DNA from: Bacteroidales bacterium 6E
GTDB taxonomy: Bacteria > Bacteroidota > Bacteroidia > Bacteroidales > Prolixibacteraceae
Reading direction: 5' to 3'
Length of the DNA stretch: 64,000 bases
Assembly (NCBI GenBank): GCA_001270045.2
Contig: DF970686.1
Location: forward strand, 688,088-752,087
The translations under genes and the position numbers were made by a program. Every line of letters starts with the position of its first letter. The stretch's first letter is position 1. Of the stretch, positions 26,153 through 35,372 are shown piece after piece. The notes under the pieces are model-generated. The model ran no database searches and was not told the DNA's origin. It was given only the letters and a program-made list of their open reading frames with translations.

Positions 26153-27490
26153 TCAAAGATTCCTTACCTCCAGCTTGAACTGGTGACCTCTGTCTTCGTA
26201 ATTTTCAAACAAGTCGAAGCTTGCACAGGCTGGTGAAAGAAGAACTATGTCCCCGTTTCTGGCCAGATAATATGCCGATTTTACCGCTTCGGCCATGCTT
26301 TGAGTGTCAATAATATTCGTGACAAAAGGATCAAATGCCTCGTGTATTCTTGTGTTGTCCACGCCCAGACATACTATTGCCTTAACCTTGTGTTTCACAA
26401 CATCGAGCAACATGTTATAATCGTTGCCCTTATCGACGCCTCCGGCTATCCAAACGACAGGCCTGTCCATGGATTCCAGTGCATACCATGTCGAGTTGAC
26501 ATTGGTTGCCTTTGAATCGTTTATAAATTCAATGCCATGCACTTTAAGGAATCTTTCCAGCCTGTGTTCGACACCCTGGAAATCGCTGAGTACCTCCCTG
26601 ATGTGCTCGTTGCGGATATCCACTGCCATGCTGGATACAGCAGCTGCCATGGAATTGTAGGTGTTGTGTTTGCCTTGTAAGGCTAAATCCAGAATAGACA
26701 TGCTGAAATGTTTTTCGTTAATGTTGATGTTAATTTCGTTTCCGGTAATGCTTGCCCCATTTCCTTGCTTTTTTTGAAGCGTAAAAGGAAGGGCAATTGC
26801 CGGTATATTTTTTTTCTTCAATTCGGTGGTTATGACAGGATCATCATCACAGTAGACAAAAAAGTCAGTTTCTGTCTGGTTTATGATAATTCTGAATTTT
26901 GCATCGGTATATTTCTGCATCTGATACTCATATCGGTCAAGATGGTCAGGTGTAATGTTCATCAGGACTGCAACTTCAGCTTTAAAATCATACATATCAT
27001 CAAGCTGAAAACTGCTCAATTCAATCACATAGTAATCATGGGGTTCTTCTGCTACCTGCCAGGCAAAGCTCTTACCAACATTCCCTGCCAGTCCAACAGA
27101 ATACCCGGCTCTTTTCAGGATTTCATAGGTCAATAGGGTAGTGGTTGTCTTACCGTTACTTCCTGTAATGCAGATTTTGGTTGCATTTGTAAATCTTCCT
27201 GCAAACTCGATTTCCGAAATTACCGGGATATCATTTCGCCTGATCTCTTTCATCACCGGGGCCTTTTCAGGGATTCCGGGACTTTTAATGATCAGGTCTG
27301 CCGATAGAATGCGTTCAAATGAATGGTTAAGTTCTTCCCAGGCTATGCCATATCGGTTAAGGATCTCCTGATATTGGGCTTTGACTTTGCCAAAATCGGA
27401 AACGAAAACAGAATAACCTTGCTTTAAAGCCAGTATTGCTGCTCCCGTGCCACTTTCCCCAGCTCCCAATATGACAACCTTTTCACTCAT
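26153..27490 (-). CDS. murD: UDP-N-acetylmuramoyl-L-alanine-D-glutamate ligase
   Basis: A 445-residue Mur ligase adding D-Glu. The N-terminal VILGAGESGTGAAILA, the P-loop ITGSNGKTTTTLLTYE, the NITPDHLDRY motif and FINDSKATN before the C-terminal domain are all present, as is WIAGGVDKGNDY. Length is normal. It starts 4 bp after mraY. Confidence 0.96.
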   Translation of the reverse strand: MSEKVVILGAGESGTGAAILALKQGYSVFVSDFGKVKAQYQEILNRYGIAWEELNHSFERILSADLIIKSPGIPEKAPVMKEIRRNDIPVISEIEFAGRFTNATKICITGSNGKTTTTLLTYEILKRAGYSVGLAGNVGKSFAWQVAEEPHDYYVIELSSFQLDDMYDFKAEVAVLMNITPDHLDRYEYQMQKYTDAKFRIIINQTETDFFVYCDDDPVITTELKKKNIPAIALPFTLQKKQGNGASITGNEINININEKHFSMSILDLALQGKHNTYNSMAAAVSSMAVDIRNEHIREVLSDFQGVEHRLERFLKVHGIEFINDSKATNVNSTWYALESMDRPVVWIAGGVDKGNDYNMLLDVVKHKVKAIVCLGVDNTRIHEAFDPFVTNIIDTQSMAEAVKSAYYLARNGDIVLLSPACASFDLFENYEDRGHQFKLEVRNL

Positions 27491-27494
27491 TTGC

Positions 27495-28745
27495 CTATCT
27501 GATTTTCAGGGTAACAATTGTTAATACTGCCAGAATGATACCGATAATCCAGAAACGCGTTACGATTTTGGCTTCCGGAATTCCTTTCTTCTGGAAATGG
27601 TGGTGAATGGGACTCATCAGAAAAATTCTCCTTCCTTCACCATATTTTCGTTTGGTATATTTGAACCAGGTTACCTGCATGACTACGCTAAGATTCTCGA
27701 TTACAAAAATTCCGCATAACAGTGGAATCAGAATTTCCTTTCTGATTATTACCGAGAATACAGCCAGGATCCCTCCCAATGCCAGACTGCCCGTATCTCC
27801 CATGAATACCTGGGCCGGATAGGAATTATACCAAAGAAAGCCTACAGTAGCCCCTATAAATGCGGCAATAAATACGGTTAACTCCCCTGCATTAGGGATG
27901 TACATGATGTTAAGATAGTTGGCATAGATGACGTTACCACTGACATACGCAAGGATACCCAGTGTGGCGCCGCTGATTGCCGATGTTCCTGTGGCTAGTC
28001 CATCAAGACCATCGGTAAGGTTTGCCGCATTCGATACTGCTGTTATGATCAGAATGACAGCCAATGCATATACAACCCATCTCAACCATTCCGAATGATT
28101 ACCTGCAAATGCAACAATCCAGACATAATCAAATTCATTCTTTTTAATGAACGGGATGGTTGTCTTTGTTGATTTTATTTCTTGCGTCTTGACTCTTTCC
28201 TGAAGTTTTCCTGTGACCGGGTCAGAATAGGTTTCGATTACTTCCTCTCCCGAATTGCTCCTTACGCTCTCCCTGACCAAAACTTCATCGCTTATCATCA
28301 GGGACGCGACAACCATTAATCCAAGGCTGACCTGTCCCAGAATTTTGAATCTTCCTGCAAGTCCTTTCTTGTTCTTTTTGAATACCTTGATATAGTCATC
28401 CATGAATCCGACCAACCCAAGCCAGACAGTTGTCAGCAACATTAGCTGGATATAAATGTTTGACAGGTTTGCAAAAAGGATGGTTGGTATGATGATGGCT
28501 GCCAATATGATTATGCCACCCATGGTAGGTGTACCTTTTTTCTGTAGTTGGCCTTCCAATCCCAAATCCCTGACTTCTTCCCCGATTTGAAGCTTCTGCA
28601 GATAGCGGATCAGTTTTCTTCCAAAGGCGGTGGTGATAATAAGGGACAGAATTATGGCCGATCCCGAACGGAACGAAATGTATTGTAACATGCCGATTCC
28701 CGGGATATTGAATTCTTTCAGTATTTCGTATAAATAGTATATCAT
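27495..28745 (-). CDS. mraY: Phospho-N-acetylmuramoyl-pentapeptide transferase
   Basis: A 416-residue polytopic membrane enzyme that makes lipid I from UDP-MurNAc-pentapeptide and undecaprenyl phosphate. Signature motifs are [40 protein letters not shown] and [13 protein letters not shown] hydrophilic insert of about 60 residues (around 170-220) makes it longer than the roughly 360-residue enterobacterial protein; I recall such an insert as usual in Bacteroidota. Confidence 0.96.
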   Translation of the reverse strand: MIYYLYEILKEFNIPGIGMLQYISFRSGSAIILSLIITTAFGRKLIRYLQKLQIGEEVRDLGLEGQLQKKGTPTMGGIIILAAIIIPTILFANLSNIYIQLMLLTTVWLGLVGFMDDYIKVFKKNKKGLAGRFKILGQVSLGLMVVASLMISDEVLVRESVRSNSGEEVIETYSDPVTGKLQERVKTQEIKSTKTTIPFIKKNEFDYVWIVAFAGNHSEWLRWVVYALAVILIITAVSNAANLTDGLDGLATGTSAISGATLGILAYVSGNVIYANYLNIMYIPNAGELTVFIAAFIGATVGFLWYNSYPAQVFMGDTGSLALGGILAVFSVIIRKEILIPLLCGIFVIENLSVVMQVTWFKYTKRKYGEGRRIFLMSPIHHHFQKKGIPEAKIVTRFWIIGIILAVLTIVTLKIR

Positions 28746-28754
28746 GATTAACTT

Positions 28755-30215
28755 TTATGCGAGTCCGAAAAACTCAGTAATAATCTCTTTGTCGTCAAAA
28801 TGGTGTTTCACACCATTGATTTCCTGGTAGTTCTCATGGCCCTTGCCGGCCACCAGGATGATATCTCCGGAATTGGCCAGATTCAGGGCAGTTTTTATCG
28901 CTTCTTTACGATTGGTGATCGAAAGGACTTTATTGGCTGAGGCTTTTTCTATCCCCGCTTCCATGTCTTTTATGATGGCTTCCGGATCTTCAGTTCGGGG
29001 ATTATCAGAGGTGAGGACCACCAAGTCGCTTCCATTCAGCGCTTCCCTTGTCATTTCCGGCCTCTTGGTCTTGTCTCGGTCTCCTCCGGCGCCAATCACG
29101 GTGATCACCTTTTCATTTCCTGTACGAATTTCTGAGATTGCCTGAAGTACGTTTTTTAGGGCATCCGGAGTGTGGGCATAATCAACGATTGCCATTTTGC
29201 CATCGAGACTTCTGACTGTGTCGAATCTGCCTGCTACAGGCGTCAATTGGCTGATGACAGGTAAAATTTCTTCCGTTTTTTGGCCAAGCTGGATTGCGGT
29301 GGTATAGACAGCCAAAAGATTGGAGGCATTGAATTTACCGACAAAGTGGGTCCATACTTCTTGTCCGTCCATATTGAGCAACATTCCGTCAAAATGCGAT
29401 TCTAAGACCTTGCATCGGAAATCGGCCATTGACCTTGTCGAGTTGGTAATGATCATGGCCTTGCAGTTTTGGGTCATAACCCTTCCGTTCCGGTCATCGA
29501 TGTTGGTAATGGCAAATGCATCTGGAGCCAGTCCATCAAAGAAAGCCTTCTTTGCAGCCAGATAGTCTGCAAAAGTTTTGTGATAATCGAGGTGATCATG
29601 GGTTAAGTTGGTGAATATGCCACCGGCAAACCGAATACCCGCAATTCTTTTCTGAACGACTGCATGAGAGCTTACCTCCATAAAACAATATTCACAACCA
29701 GCATCTGTCATGTCGGCCATCAATCTTTGAATTTTCAATGCATCGGGTGTAGTATGTGTGGCAGTTTCAACCTTGCTTGCAACAATTGTTGAGATGGTTG
29801 AAATCAATCCAACTTTATATCCAAGGCTGGTAAACAGGTGATATGAAAGAGTGGCAATACTAGTTTTTCCATTAGTTCCGGTAACTCCAACCACTTTAAG
29901 GCGTTCGGATGGATGGTCGTACCATGCAGAGGCAAGATGCCCCAGAGTCTCGGAAGCGTCCTTTGCCTGCACATAAAGAACCTTGTTGTCCAGAATCTCA
30001 GGAGTCTCTTCACAGATGATAACCGAAGCCCCTTTGTCGATCGCCAGTTGGATATATTGATGTCCATCGGTATGGGTTCCTTTTTGGGCAACAAAAATAT
30101 AGCCTGCCCCAACCTGTCTGGAATCGAAAGTAATTCCTGTTACTTCAACTCCGGTATCTCCGATTGTTTGGAGAATTCCTTCAGAAGGTGTCAGTTCTAT
30201 CCATTTTTTTATCAT
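28755..30215 (-). CDS. murE: UDP-MurNAc-tripeptide synthetase (MurE)
   Basis: A 486-residue Mur ligase adding the third stem-peptide residue. P-loop GVTGTNGKTSIATLSYH, FTNLTHDHLDYH and DYAHTPDALKN are clear. The C-terminal motif TSDNPRTEDPEAII contains DNPR, the signature associated with meso-diaminopimelate as substrate, so the peptidoglycan is probably of the mDAP type. It starts 2 bp after ftsI and ends 9 bp before mraY. murF is not in the cluster. Confidence 0.96.
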   Translation of the reverse strand: MIKKWIELTPSEGILQTIGDTGVEVTGITFDSRQVGAGYIFVAQKGTHTDGHQYIQLAIDKGASVIICEETPEILDNKVLYVQAKDASETLGHLASAWYDHPSERLKVVGVTGTNGKTSIATLSYHLFTSLGYKVGLISTISTIVASKVETATHTTPDALKIQRLMADMTDAGCEYCFMEVSSHAVVQKRIAGIRFAGGIFTNLTHDHLDYHKTFADYLAAKKAFFDGLAPDAFAITNIDDRNGRVMTQNCKAMIITNSTRSMADFRCKVLESHFDGMLLNMDGQEVWTHFVGKFNASNLLAVYTTAIQLGQKTEEILPVISQLTPVAGRFDTVRSLDGKMAIVDYAHTPDALKNVLQAISEIRTGNEKVITVIGAGGDRDKTKRPEMTREALNGSDLVVLTSDNPRTEDPEAIIKDMEAGIEKASANKVLSITNRKEAIKTALNLANSGDIILVAGKGHENYQEINGVKHHFDDKEIITEFFGLA

Positions 30216-30217
30216 AG

Positions 30218-32335
30218 CTATCCAAGTGTAAGAGATATTGTCTGTCCTTTCTTAAAATGATCACCTGCCCTGAGTGATTGTGTTTTTACTTTTCCGATTC
30301 CGCTAAGCCGAACTTGTAACCCGATTTTTTCAAGAATATAGACGGCATCGGTCGCCGTCATGCCTCTGACGTCAGGTATCCGTTCGTCCGAAACCTCAAA
30401 TTCATCAAGTCTTATTTCCGAGTCATCATTGGTTGCTTCCGCTACCAGAGACCCTGGGGTCCAGCCCTTGGTATTTACATCAAGTTGGTCCAGCACTTTG
30501 TCCAAATCCTTGGAAAGCCCTTTTTTCACAACCGGAACAGAGGCATATTGGATGGTATCCACCGGATAATCATCCTCGCTTGTATAAAGTGCATAAACTT
30601 TTTCGGCAACTTCCCTGAATACCGGGCCCGCTACGGCTCCTCCATAATAGGCACCCTGGGGCCGGTTTACCACAACAATCATCGAATATACAGGGTCTTC
30701 TGAGGGAAAATACCCTGCAAATGATGCCAGGTAGAGGCCTTTTGCATAACCGCCTTGACTGGAAGCAATCTGGGCTGTTCCAGTTTTGCCTGCAATTTTG
30801 AAGAGCTTGCTCTGAATCGATTTGCCTGTGCCATTTTCACATACCCCTTCAAGCAGACTCTGTGCTTTTTTTATTGCACTTCTTGAGGCGATTGAAGAAT
30901 TTAAGACTTCGGATTTTCTACGTTCCACTACATCGCCCCGGTCCTGAATTTCTTTTACCAGCCTGGGTTTTACCATTTCACCATCATTGGCAACGGCATT
31001 ATAGATGGTCAGGATTTGCAGGGGAGTCATTTTTGATTCATATCCATATGACATCCAGGCAAGGGTCGTCCCCCACCAGTCTTTGTCGCCGGGATATTTG
31101 AAATAAGGTTCCCCTTCTCCCTGAAGTTCGATTCCCAATGGTTGGTGAATTCCCATTTCCCTGATTTTGTCAACAAATGCCTTTGGGTTTTTTTCATAGT
31201 GTGTAGTAATCATCTTTGCAAATCCGACATTGGACGATTTCTCAAAAACCTCCCTTACAGTGATGGGACCATGTCCTCCATATTTATAATCGCTGTCGTA
31301 TATGGTTCTGTCGCGGTATTTCCATACCCCACTGCCGGTATCAATAATGTCACTTGTGTCAACAACACCATGGTCAAGAGCGACGAGCAGGGATATCAGT
31401 TTAAAGGTTGATCCGGGTTCATAGCACCCTGCATGCCCCAGGGCATAGTTGTATATTTCATCGTATCGTCCGGATGACACCCGTCCCAAGTTCGCAATTG
31501 CCTTGATTTCGCCTGTTTTTACTTCCATAAGTATGGCAGTACCCCAGTCAGCATTGCTGGCAATGAGCTGGCGTTCGAGGGCGCTTTCCGTAATGTCCTG
31601 GTATCTGATGTTCAGCGTGGTGATCACATCCATGCCATCACGGGGTTCAATCTCGGTTCTGTTAAGCCATCTGCCGCTGAGATTTTGCTTGTACCCTACT
31701 CCTTCCTGACCTTTCAGGTAGGTCTCAAATGCTCCTTCAATTCCTGTATAACCCACATTGCCGTGAATGCCGCCTGATACACCTTTGTTCATGGTGCCGA
31801 TGGTACGGGCGGCTAACTTTCCTAGGGGTAGTACCCTCTTGTTTTCCTGCTCAATGACACGTCCTCCTCCAAAAGTGCCTCTGCGAAGAATGGGGAAATT
31901 TTTAACTTCCTGAAGTTCGTTGTAATCAATCTTTCGAGGTGTTAGCATGAAGCTCCGGTTCCCTTTCCGATAAGCATCATTAAGCCTCCTTTTGTATTCC
32001 GAAGCTGGCTTATCCCTGAAAAAGCGTGCCAGATAATAGGCGAGAGAATCGCTTTCGTTTGAAAACACTTTTTTGACACCTTCTGCTCCCAGATCGATCC
32101 TGACAAAGTAGCCCGGCATCGATGTGGCTATGACATTACCATCGGATGCACATATGTTCCCACGATTGGGTTCAATTACAACTGTATTGTTTTTCAGGTT
32201 ATTGGCAATTTTTTCCCAGCGATCAGTTTTCAGGTTCTGGACAGTGATAATCTTGAAAGTCACCACAATTGACATTACAAGCATTAGGAAATAGATAATG
32301 GCCAGACGCGATATGATGATATTTCGAATGTTCAT
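30218..32335 (-). CDS. ftsI: Septal class B penicillin-binding protein FtsI/PBP3 with PASTA domain
   Basis: A 705-residue transpeptidase of the septum. One N-terminal transmembrane helix (about 9-29) precedes the dimerisation domain; the transpeptidase motifs are SxxK in PGSTFKL, SxN in KSSNVGFAK and KTG in AGKTGTAQIA. A PASTA domain occupies about the last 55 residues (RIPDVRGMTATDAVYILEK to the end). PASTA domains bind beta-lactams or muropeptides and are typical of Gram-positive PBPs, but I also know this form from Bacteroidota. It overlaps ftsL by 4 bp. Confidence 0.95.
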   Translation of the reverse strand: MNIRNIIISRLAIIYFLMLVMSIVVTFKIITVQNLKTDRWEKIANNLKNNTVVIEPNRGNICASDGNVIATSMPGYFVRIDLGAEGVKKVFSNESDSLAYYLARFFRDKPASEYKRRLNDAYRKGNRSFMLTPRKIDYNELQEVKNFPILRRGTFGGGRVIEQENKRVLPLGKLAARTIGTMNKGVSGGIHGNVGYTGIEGAFETYLKGQEGVGYKQNLSGRWLNRTEIEPRDGMDVITTLNIRYQDITESALERQLIASNADWGTAILMEVKTGEIKAIANLGRVSSGRYDEIYNYALGHAGCYEPGSTFKLISLLVALDHGVVDTSDIIDTGSGVWKYRDRTIYDSDYKYGGHGPITVREVFEKSSNVGFAKMITTHYEKNPKAFVDKIREMGIHQPLGIELQGEGEPYFKYPGDKDWWGTTLAWMSYGYESKMTPLQILTIYNAVANDGEMVKPRLVKEIQDRGDVVERRKSEVLNSSIASRSAIKKAQSLLEGVCENGTGKSIQSKLFKIAGKTGTAQIASSQGGYAKGLYLASFAGYFPSEDPVYSMIVVVNRPQGAYYGGAVAGPVFREVAEKVYALYTSEDDYPVDTIQYASVPVVKKGLSKDLDKVLDQLDVNTKGWTPGSLVAEATNDDSEIRLDEFEVSDERIPDVRGMTATDAVYILEKIGLQVRLSGIGKVKTQSLRAGDHFKKGQTISLTLG

Positions 32336-32697
32336 TTCTCGTTCCTGATTTTAGATACCTCAATTTTCTTCGGAGGTCTTACCGGTTCTTTTAGCCCAAG
32401 ACCTGCCTGCTCAACTTTTTTTACAACATCCGAGGGGCGGCTCATATTCATAAGCCTCGCTGAATTGGTAATTGACTGTGACCTGAGTTCATCAATTTGA
32501 TTCTGCAGTGTCTCAATTTCCCTGATGGTTTTCTCTGATCTGTAGCGGTTTGTGATCATCAGAAATCCCAGAAATACCAGAAACAATATAAATGGGAACT
32601 GACGGGTGACTCTTTCATCCGTCAGGATTGTACCCCGAAGGAAGGAGCTGACTCCAGGTTTTTTTTTGGTTCCGTTATCTTTTTCTTTATTCGCCAT
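32332..32697 (-). CDS. FtsL-like cell division protein
   Basis: A 121-residue bitopic protein: a basic cytoplasmic N-terminus of about 38 residues, one transmembrane helix (FPFILFLVFLGFLMITN) and a periplasmic coiled coil with spaced hydrophobics (IREIETLQNQIDELRSQSI). It matches the FtsL-like family of Bacteroidota, though sequence conservation is low. FtsL acts with FtsQ and FtsB in activating FtsWI. It overlaps rsmH by 11 bp and ftsI by 4 bp. Confidence 0.88.
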   Translation of the reverse strand: MANKEKDNGTKKKPGVSSFLRGTILTDERVTRQFPFILFLVFLGFLMITNRYRSEKTIREIETLQNQIDELRSQSITNSARLMNMSRPSDVVKKVEQAGLGLKEPVRPPKKIEVSKIRNEK

Positions 32698-33604
32698 TGT
32701 TCATCTCCTTTTTCTCTGCGATTCTAAGTTTGGCGCTTCTTGATCTGGGATTGTCCCTGATTTCATTTTCAGTCGGGATCATCACTTTTCTGTTGATTAA
32801 CGTGAAAGGTGATATGAAATTCCCATAAAAATCCTGGTCAACTTTTCCTTCGAAATTCCCTGATTTCATGAAATTCTTGACCAGCCGGTCTTCAATACTG
32901 TGGTAAGTCAGCACTACCAGCCGTCCTCCTGGTTTTAACAGTTCCAGTGCAGAAGAAAGGAATTCCATTAAGACTTCTTTTTCATGGTTAACTTCCATTC
33001 TTAATGCCTGGAACACTTGGGCAAGGTATTTTTTTTCGATTGCCCTTGGGATACAATTTTGAATGGCTTGTTGAAAATCCCCAGTAGTCATGATTGATTT
33101 TTCATTCCTGGCTGCCATGATGGCTCCGGCCAGTCGGTGTGCATTCTTAATCTCGCCATAATCCCTGAAGATCCTGATCAAGTCAACTGATTCATACTTT
33201 TCAACGATAGTGGCGGCTGTGAAATCTGATTCTCTGTTCATCCGCATATCCAAGGGAGCATCAAACCTAAAAGAAAATCCCCGTTCGGCTTCATCAAAGT
33301 CGTGTGAAGAAACACCAAGGTCAGCCAAAATGCCATCAACTTCCTCTATCCCGTAGTATCTCAGGAAGTTTCTGATATATTTAAAATTACTTCTAATAAA
33401 TATGAGTCTTTCGTCATTGGGAACATTTCTGGCCGCATCTTCATCCTGATCAAAAGCAAACAGCCTGCCTGATGTCAACCTGCCGGTAATTTCCATTGCG
33501 TGGCCTCCGCCCCCGAAGGTTGCATCCACATATATACCCTCCGGATGTATCTTTAATCCATCGATACATTCGTTTAACATGACCGGTATATGGTAGCTGT
33601 TCAT
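32687..33604 (-). CDS. rsmH: 16S rRNA (cytosine(1402)-N4)-methyltransferase
   Basis: A 305-residue SAM-dependent methyltransferase acting on 16S rRNA C1402. The start HIPVMLNECIDGL, SAM motif VDATFGGGGHAMEI, ADLGVSSHDFDEAERGFSF and TYHSIEDRLVKNF are diagnostic. Its ATG overlaps the mraZ stop by 4 bp, typical of the start of dcw clusters. Confidence 0.96.
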   Translation of the reverse strand: MNSYHIPVMLNECIDGLKIHPEGIYVDATFGGGGHAMEITGRLTSGRLFAFDQDEDAARNVPNDERLIFIRSNFKYIRNFLRYYGIEEVDGILADLGVSSHDFDEAERGFSFRFDAPLDMRMNRESDFTAATIVEKYESVDLIRIFRDYGEIKNAHRLAGAIMAARNEKSIMTTGDFQQAIQNCIPRAIEKKYLAQVFQALRMEVNHEKEVLMEFLSSALELLKPGGRLVVLTYHSIEDRLVKNFMKSGNFEGKVDQDFYGNFISPFTLINRKVMIPTENEIRDNPRSRSAKLRIAEKKEMNNGE

Positions 33605-34068
33605 CCTTCACTGTTTTCTGGATTATTTCCCAATCTCTCCCTGAACATCTCTCTCAAAGGTTTTCTTCCCTCCCTGGCTGTATTGTATTGAGCCTCATCC
33701 CACATTCTGATTGATTTGCCTTTGCCTATAAAGACAACCTCCCTCGAAATACCGGCATATTCCATAAAATCTGCCGGAATGTTGATTCTTCCGTTGGGAG
33801 CCATGGTTACAGTGGTGTAGTTTTCGTAAATGTCAGCCAGTAAGTCATCGTCCTCTTCATCAAACTGGTTGAGCTGTCTTTCAATTAGTTCAAGGCGTTG
33901 GTTCCAGTATTTTTCAGGGAAGATGTTCAGACACGGCTTGTAAATGTCCTTTTCAATGACAAGGGGTAGATCGGCCAATTCACCCATAGCCTTCTTCAAT
34001 GACGAGGGAAGCACTACTCTCCCCTTGTCATCAATCAAAGCACTATGTTTAGCGGAAAACCTGATCAT
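33601..34068 (-). CDS. mraZ: Transcriptional regulator MraZ
   Basis: A 155-residue DNA-binding protein with two AbrB-like SpoVT domains; the first carries DDKGRVVLPSSLKKA and the second PNGRINIPADFMEYAGI. In other bacteria MraZ forms a ring that binds a repeated box ahead of its own operon. I take ATG at 34068; the longer frame to 34080 would place the start at or before the predicted transcription start given the -7 box at 34086-34093. Suitable repeats lie just upstream at 34104-34143. Confidence 0.94.
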   Translation of the reverse strand: MIRFSAKHSALIDDKGRVVLPSSLKKAMGELADLPLVIEKDIYKPCLNIFPEKYWNQRLELIERQLNQFDEEDDDLLADIYENYTTVTMAPNGRINIPADFMEYAGISREVVFIGKGKSIRMWDEAQYNTAREGRKPLREMFRERLGNNPENSEG

Positions 34069-34085
34069 CGTCCAGTACAATTTTT

Positions 34086-34093
34086 CAAAAGTA
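34086..34093 (-). promoter_or_regulatory. -7 box of the dcw operon promoter
   Basis: On the minus strand this reads TACTTTTG, a perfect match to TAnnTTTG. Transcription should start near 34079, giving a leader of about ten bases before the mraZ ATG. No TTTG occurs at the expected -33 position; the repeat array occupies that place. Confidence 0.6.
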
Positions 34094-34103
34094 AAATTAT
34101 AAT

Positions 34104-34143
34104 ATTTATTCCATTCTGTTACACTTTATTCCAATTTATTCCA
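34104..34143 (-). promoter_or_regulatory. Putative MraZ-box array
   Basis: Four consecutive 10-bp units on the minus strand: TGGAATAAAT (34134-34143), TGGAATAAAG (34124-34133), TGTAACAGAA (34114-34123, degenerate) and TGGAATAAAT (34104-34113). Known MraZ operators are three or four TGG-type repeats at a 10-bp pitch in front of mraZ. The array directly abuts and overlaps the -33 region, so it should allow autoregulation. Confidence 0.7.
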
Positions 34144-34198
34144 CTGGGTATTTGGGGACATTTGTTGGAAAAGTGTTAGCAAACTGTTGATAAGAAGT

Positions 34199-34283
34199 CT
34201 GGTTAATAGGAGACAATACGCGTAATCGCCAGAAATATAAAATGTTGGGTGTTGTAATCTGGTTAATAAACATTCGGTTAATA
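34199..34283. repeat. Three GGTTAATA direct repeats upstream of the acyltransferase gene
   Basis: CTGGTTAATA occurs at 34199-34208 and again at 34259-34268, exactly 60 bp apart, and TCGGTTAATA follows at 34274-34283. They lie in the divergent intergenic region between mraZ and the acyltransferase gene. No function is known to me; they could be operator sites. Confidence 0.4.
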
Positions 34284-34455
34284 ATTCAGTCATGTTGACC
34301 TTGTCGTTTTTCCACCATTTGCTTTTCGATACCTGGTAGCCTTATTGTTAAAGCCATATAGATATATACCGTTCTTTATTTTTCCTGAATTCAAAATCGA
34401 ATGTTGCGATACAATGTTATTTTTGTTTTTCTTTAATGGTGAAAAATACATTTAT

Positions 34456-35301
34456 ATGGAGGGTGAACTAAACCAGCCTGCATTTAAACCAATTGATATC
34501 CGTGAATTGATGATGGAAAAGAATCCATCTCTTGGCCGGTTGATACCAGGGTTTATATACAGGCTGATACACAAAATCATGAGGCTCGACTTCATGAATG
34601 GTTTCATGCAGAAATACGGACATCTTAGTGGTATTGATTTCGTCGAGGCATCTGTGAAGGATTTTGAGATTACCGAGAAAATATATGGCCTGGAGAATGT
34701 TCCAAAAGAAGGTACCTTTATTTTTGCGAGTAATCATCCCTTGGGAGGCTTTGACTCACTCTTGTTGATGTCGAATGTATATAAACATTTAGGAGATTTC
34801 AGGTTCCTGGTGAACGATGTTTTAATGAAAATTCCCAATCTTAGGCCGGTTTTTGTACCTATAAACAAATATGGGGGGAACTCAAGGATAGCCGCACGAA
34901 TGCTTGAAGAAGCTTATCAATCAGGGAAGCAGATTTTAATTTTTCCCTCTGGATTGGCTTCCCGGAAAGTCAAAGGGAAAGTGGTTGACCTGGATTGGCA
35001 GAAACATTTCATTTCAAAATCAGTCCAATATAAAAGAGATGTAATTCCGGTTTATATCAGTGGAAGAAACTCAGGACGTTTCTATTGGCTGGCTAAACTC
35101 CGGACAATACTGGGTGTAAAGTGGAACCTCGAAATGTTTCTTTTACCTGATGAAACCTATCGTCACAGAAAAAAGACGGTCAGTCTCTATTTTGGTTCTC
35201 CCATTCCATGGACCACCTTTGACCGTTCAAAGACCCCGAACGAATGGGCTGCCTGGGTAAAAGACATAGTTTATGGGTTACCAGGAAAGTCTGAATCTTA
35301 A
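34456..35301 (+). CDS. Acyltransferase (PlsC/OlsA-like), possible glycine-lipid O-acyltransferase
   Basis: A 281-residue protein with acyltransferase block I NHPLGGFD (HxxxxD type) and a later block FPSGLASRK. It fits the lysophospholipid/OlsA-like branch of Bacteroidota acyltransferases. The neighbour downstream is an OlsB-like N-acyltransferase; this pairing resembles glsA-glsB of Bacteroides, which make glycine lipids, so acylation of an N-acyl amino acid is likely but inferred. I start at ATG 34456 (MEGELNQ); the frame runs back to 34345 but the extra 37 residues look like an untranslated leader. Confidence 0.78.
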   Translation: MEGELNQPAFKPIDIRELMMEKNPSLGRLIPGFIYRLIHKIMRLDFMNGFMQKYGHLSGIDFVEASVKDFEITEKIYGLENVPKEGTFIFASNHPLGGFDSLLLMSNVYKHLGDFRFLVNDVLMKIPNLRPVFVPINKYGGNSRIAARMLEEAYQSGKQILIFPSGLASRKVKGKVVDLDWQKHFISKSVQYKRDVIPVYISGRNSGRFYWLAKLRTILGVKWNLEMFLLPDETYRHRKKTVSLYFGSPIPWTTFDRSKTPNEWAAWVKDIVYGLPGKSES

Positions 35302-35340
35302 AAATCGTGGTTGCAATTTTAATGCGGGGCAATATTTGTG

Positions 35341-35348
35341 TATTTTTG
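35341..35348 (+). promoter_or_regulatory. Possible -7 box upstream of the OlsB-like gene
   Basis: TATTTTTG matches TAnnTTTG and lies 25 bp before the ATG at 35373. Upstream at the correct distance only TTTT is seen in place of TTTG. Confidence 0.4.
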
Positions 35349-35372
35349 TAAGCTTTAATATTGAAAAGAAGA

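Noticed and set aside
27495..28745. Hydrophilic insert in MraY as a novelty
   Set aside because: I believe the longer MraY is usual in this phylum.
17189..34068. Absence of murF, murB and ddl from the dcw cluster
   Set aside because: I recall Bacteroidota clusters commonly having these genes elsewhere, so the absence is not notable.
34185..34194. TGTTGATAAG resembling a DnaA box
   Set aside because: A single imperfect match with no dnaA gene or box cluster nearby; no evidence of an origin.
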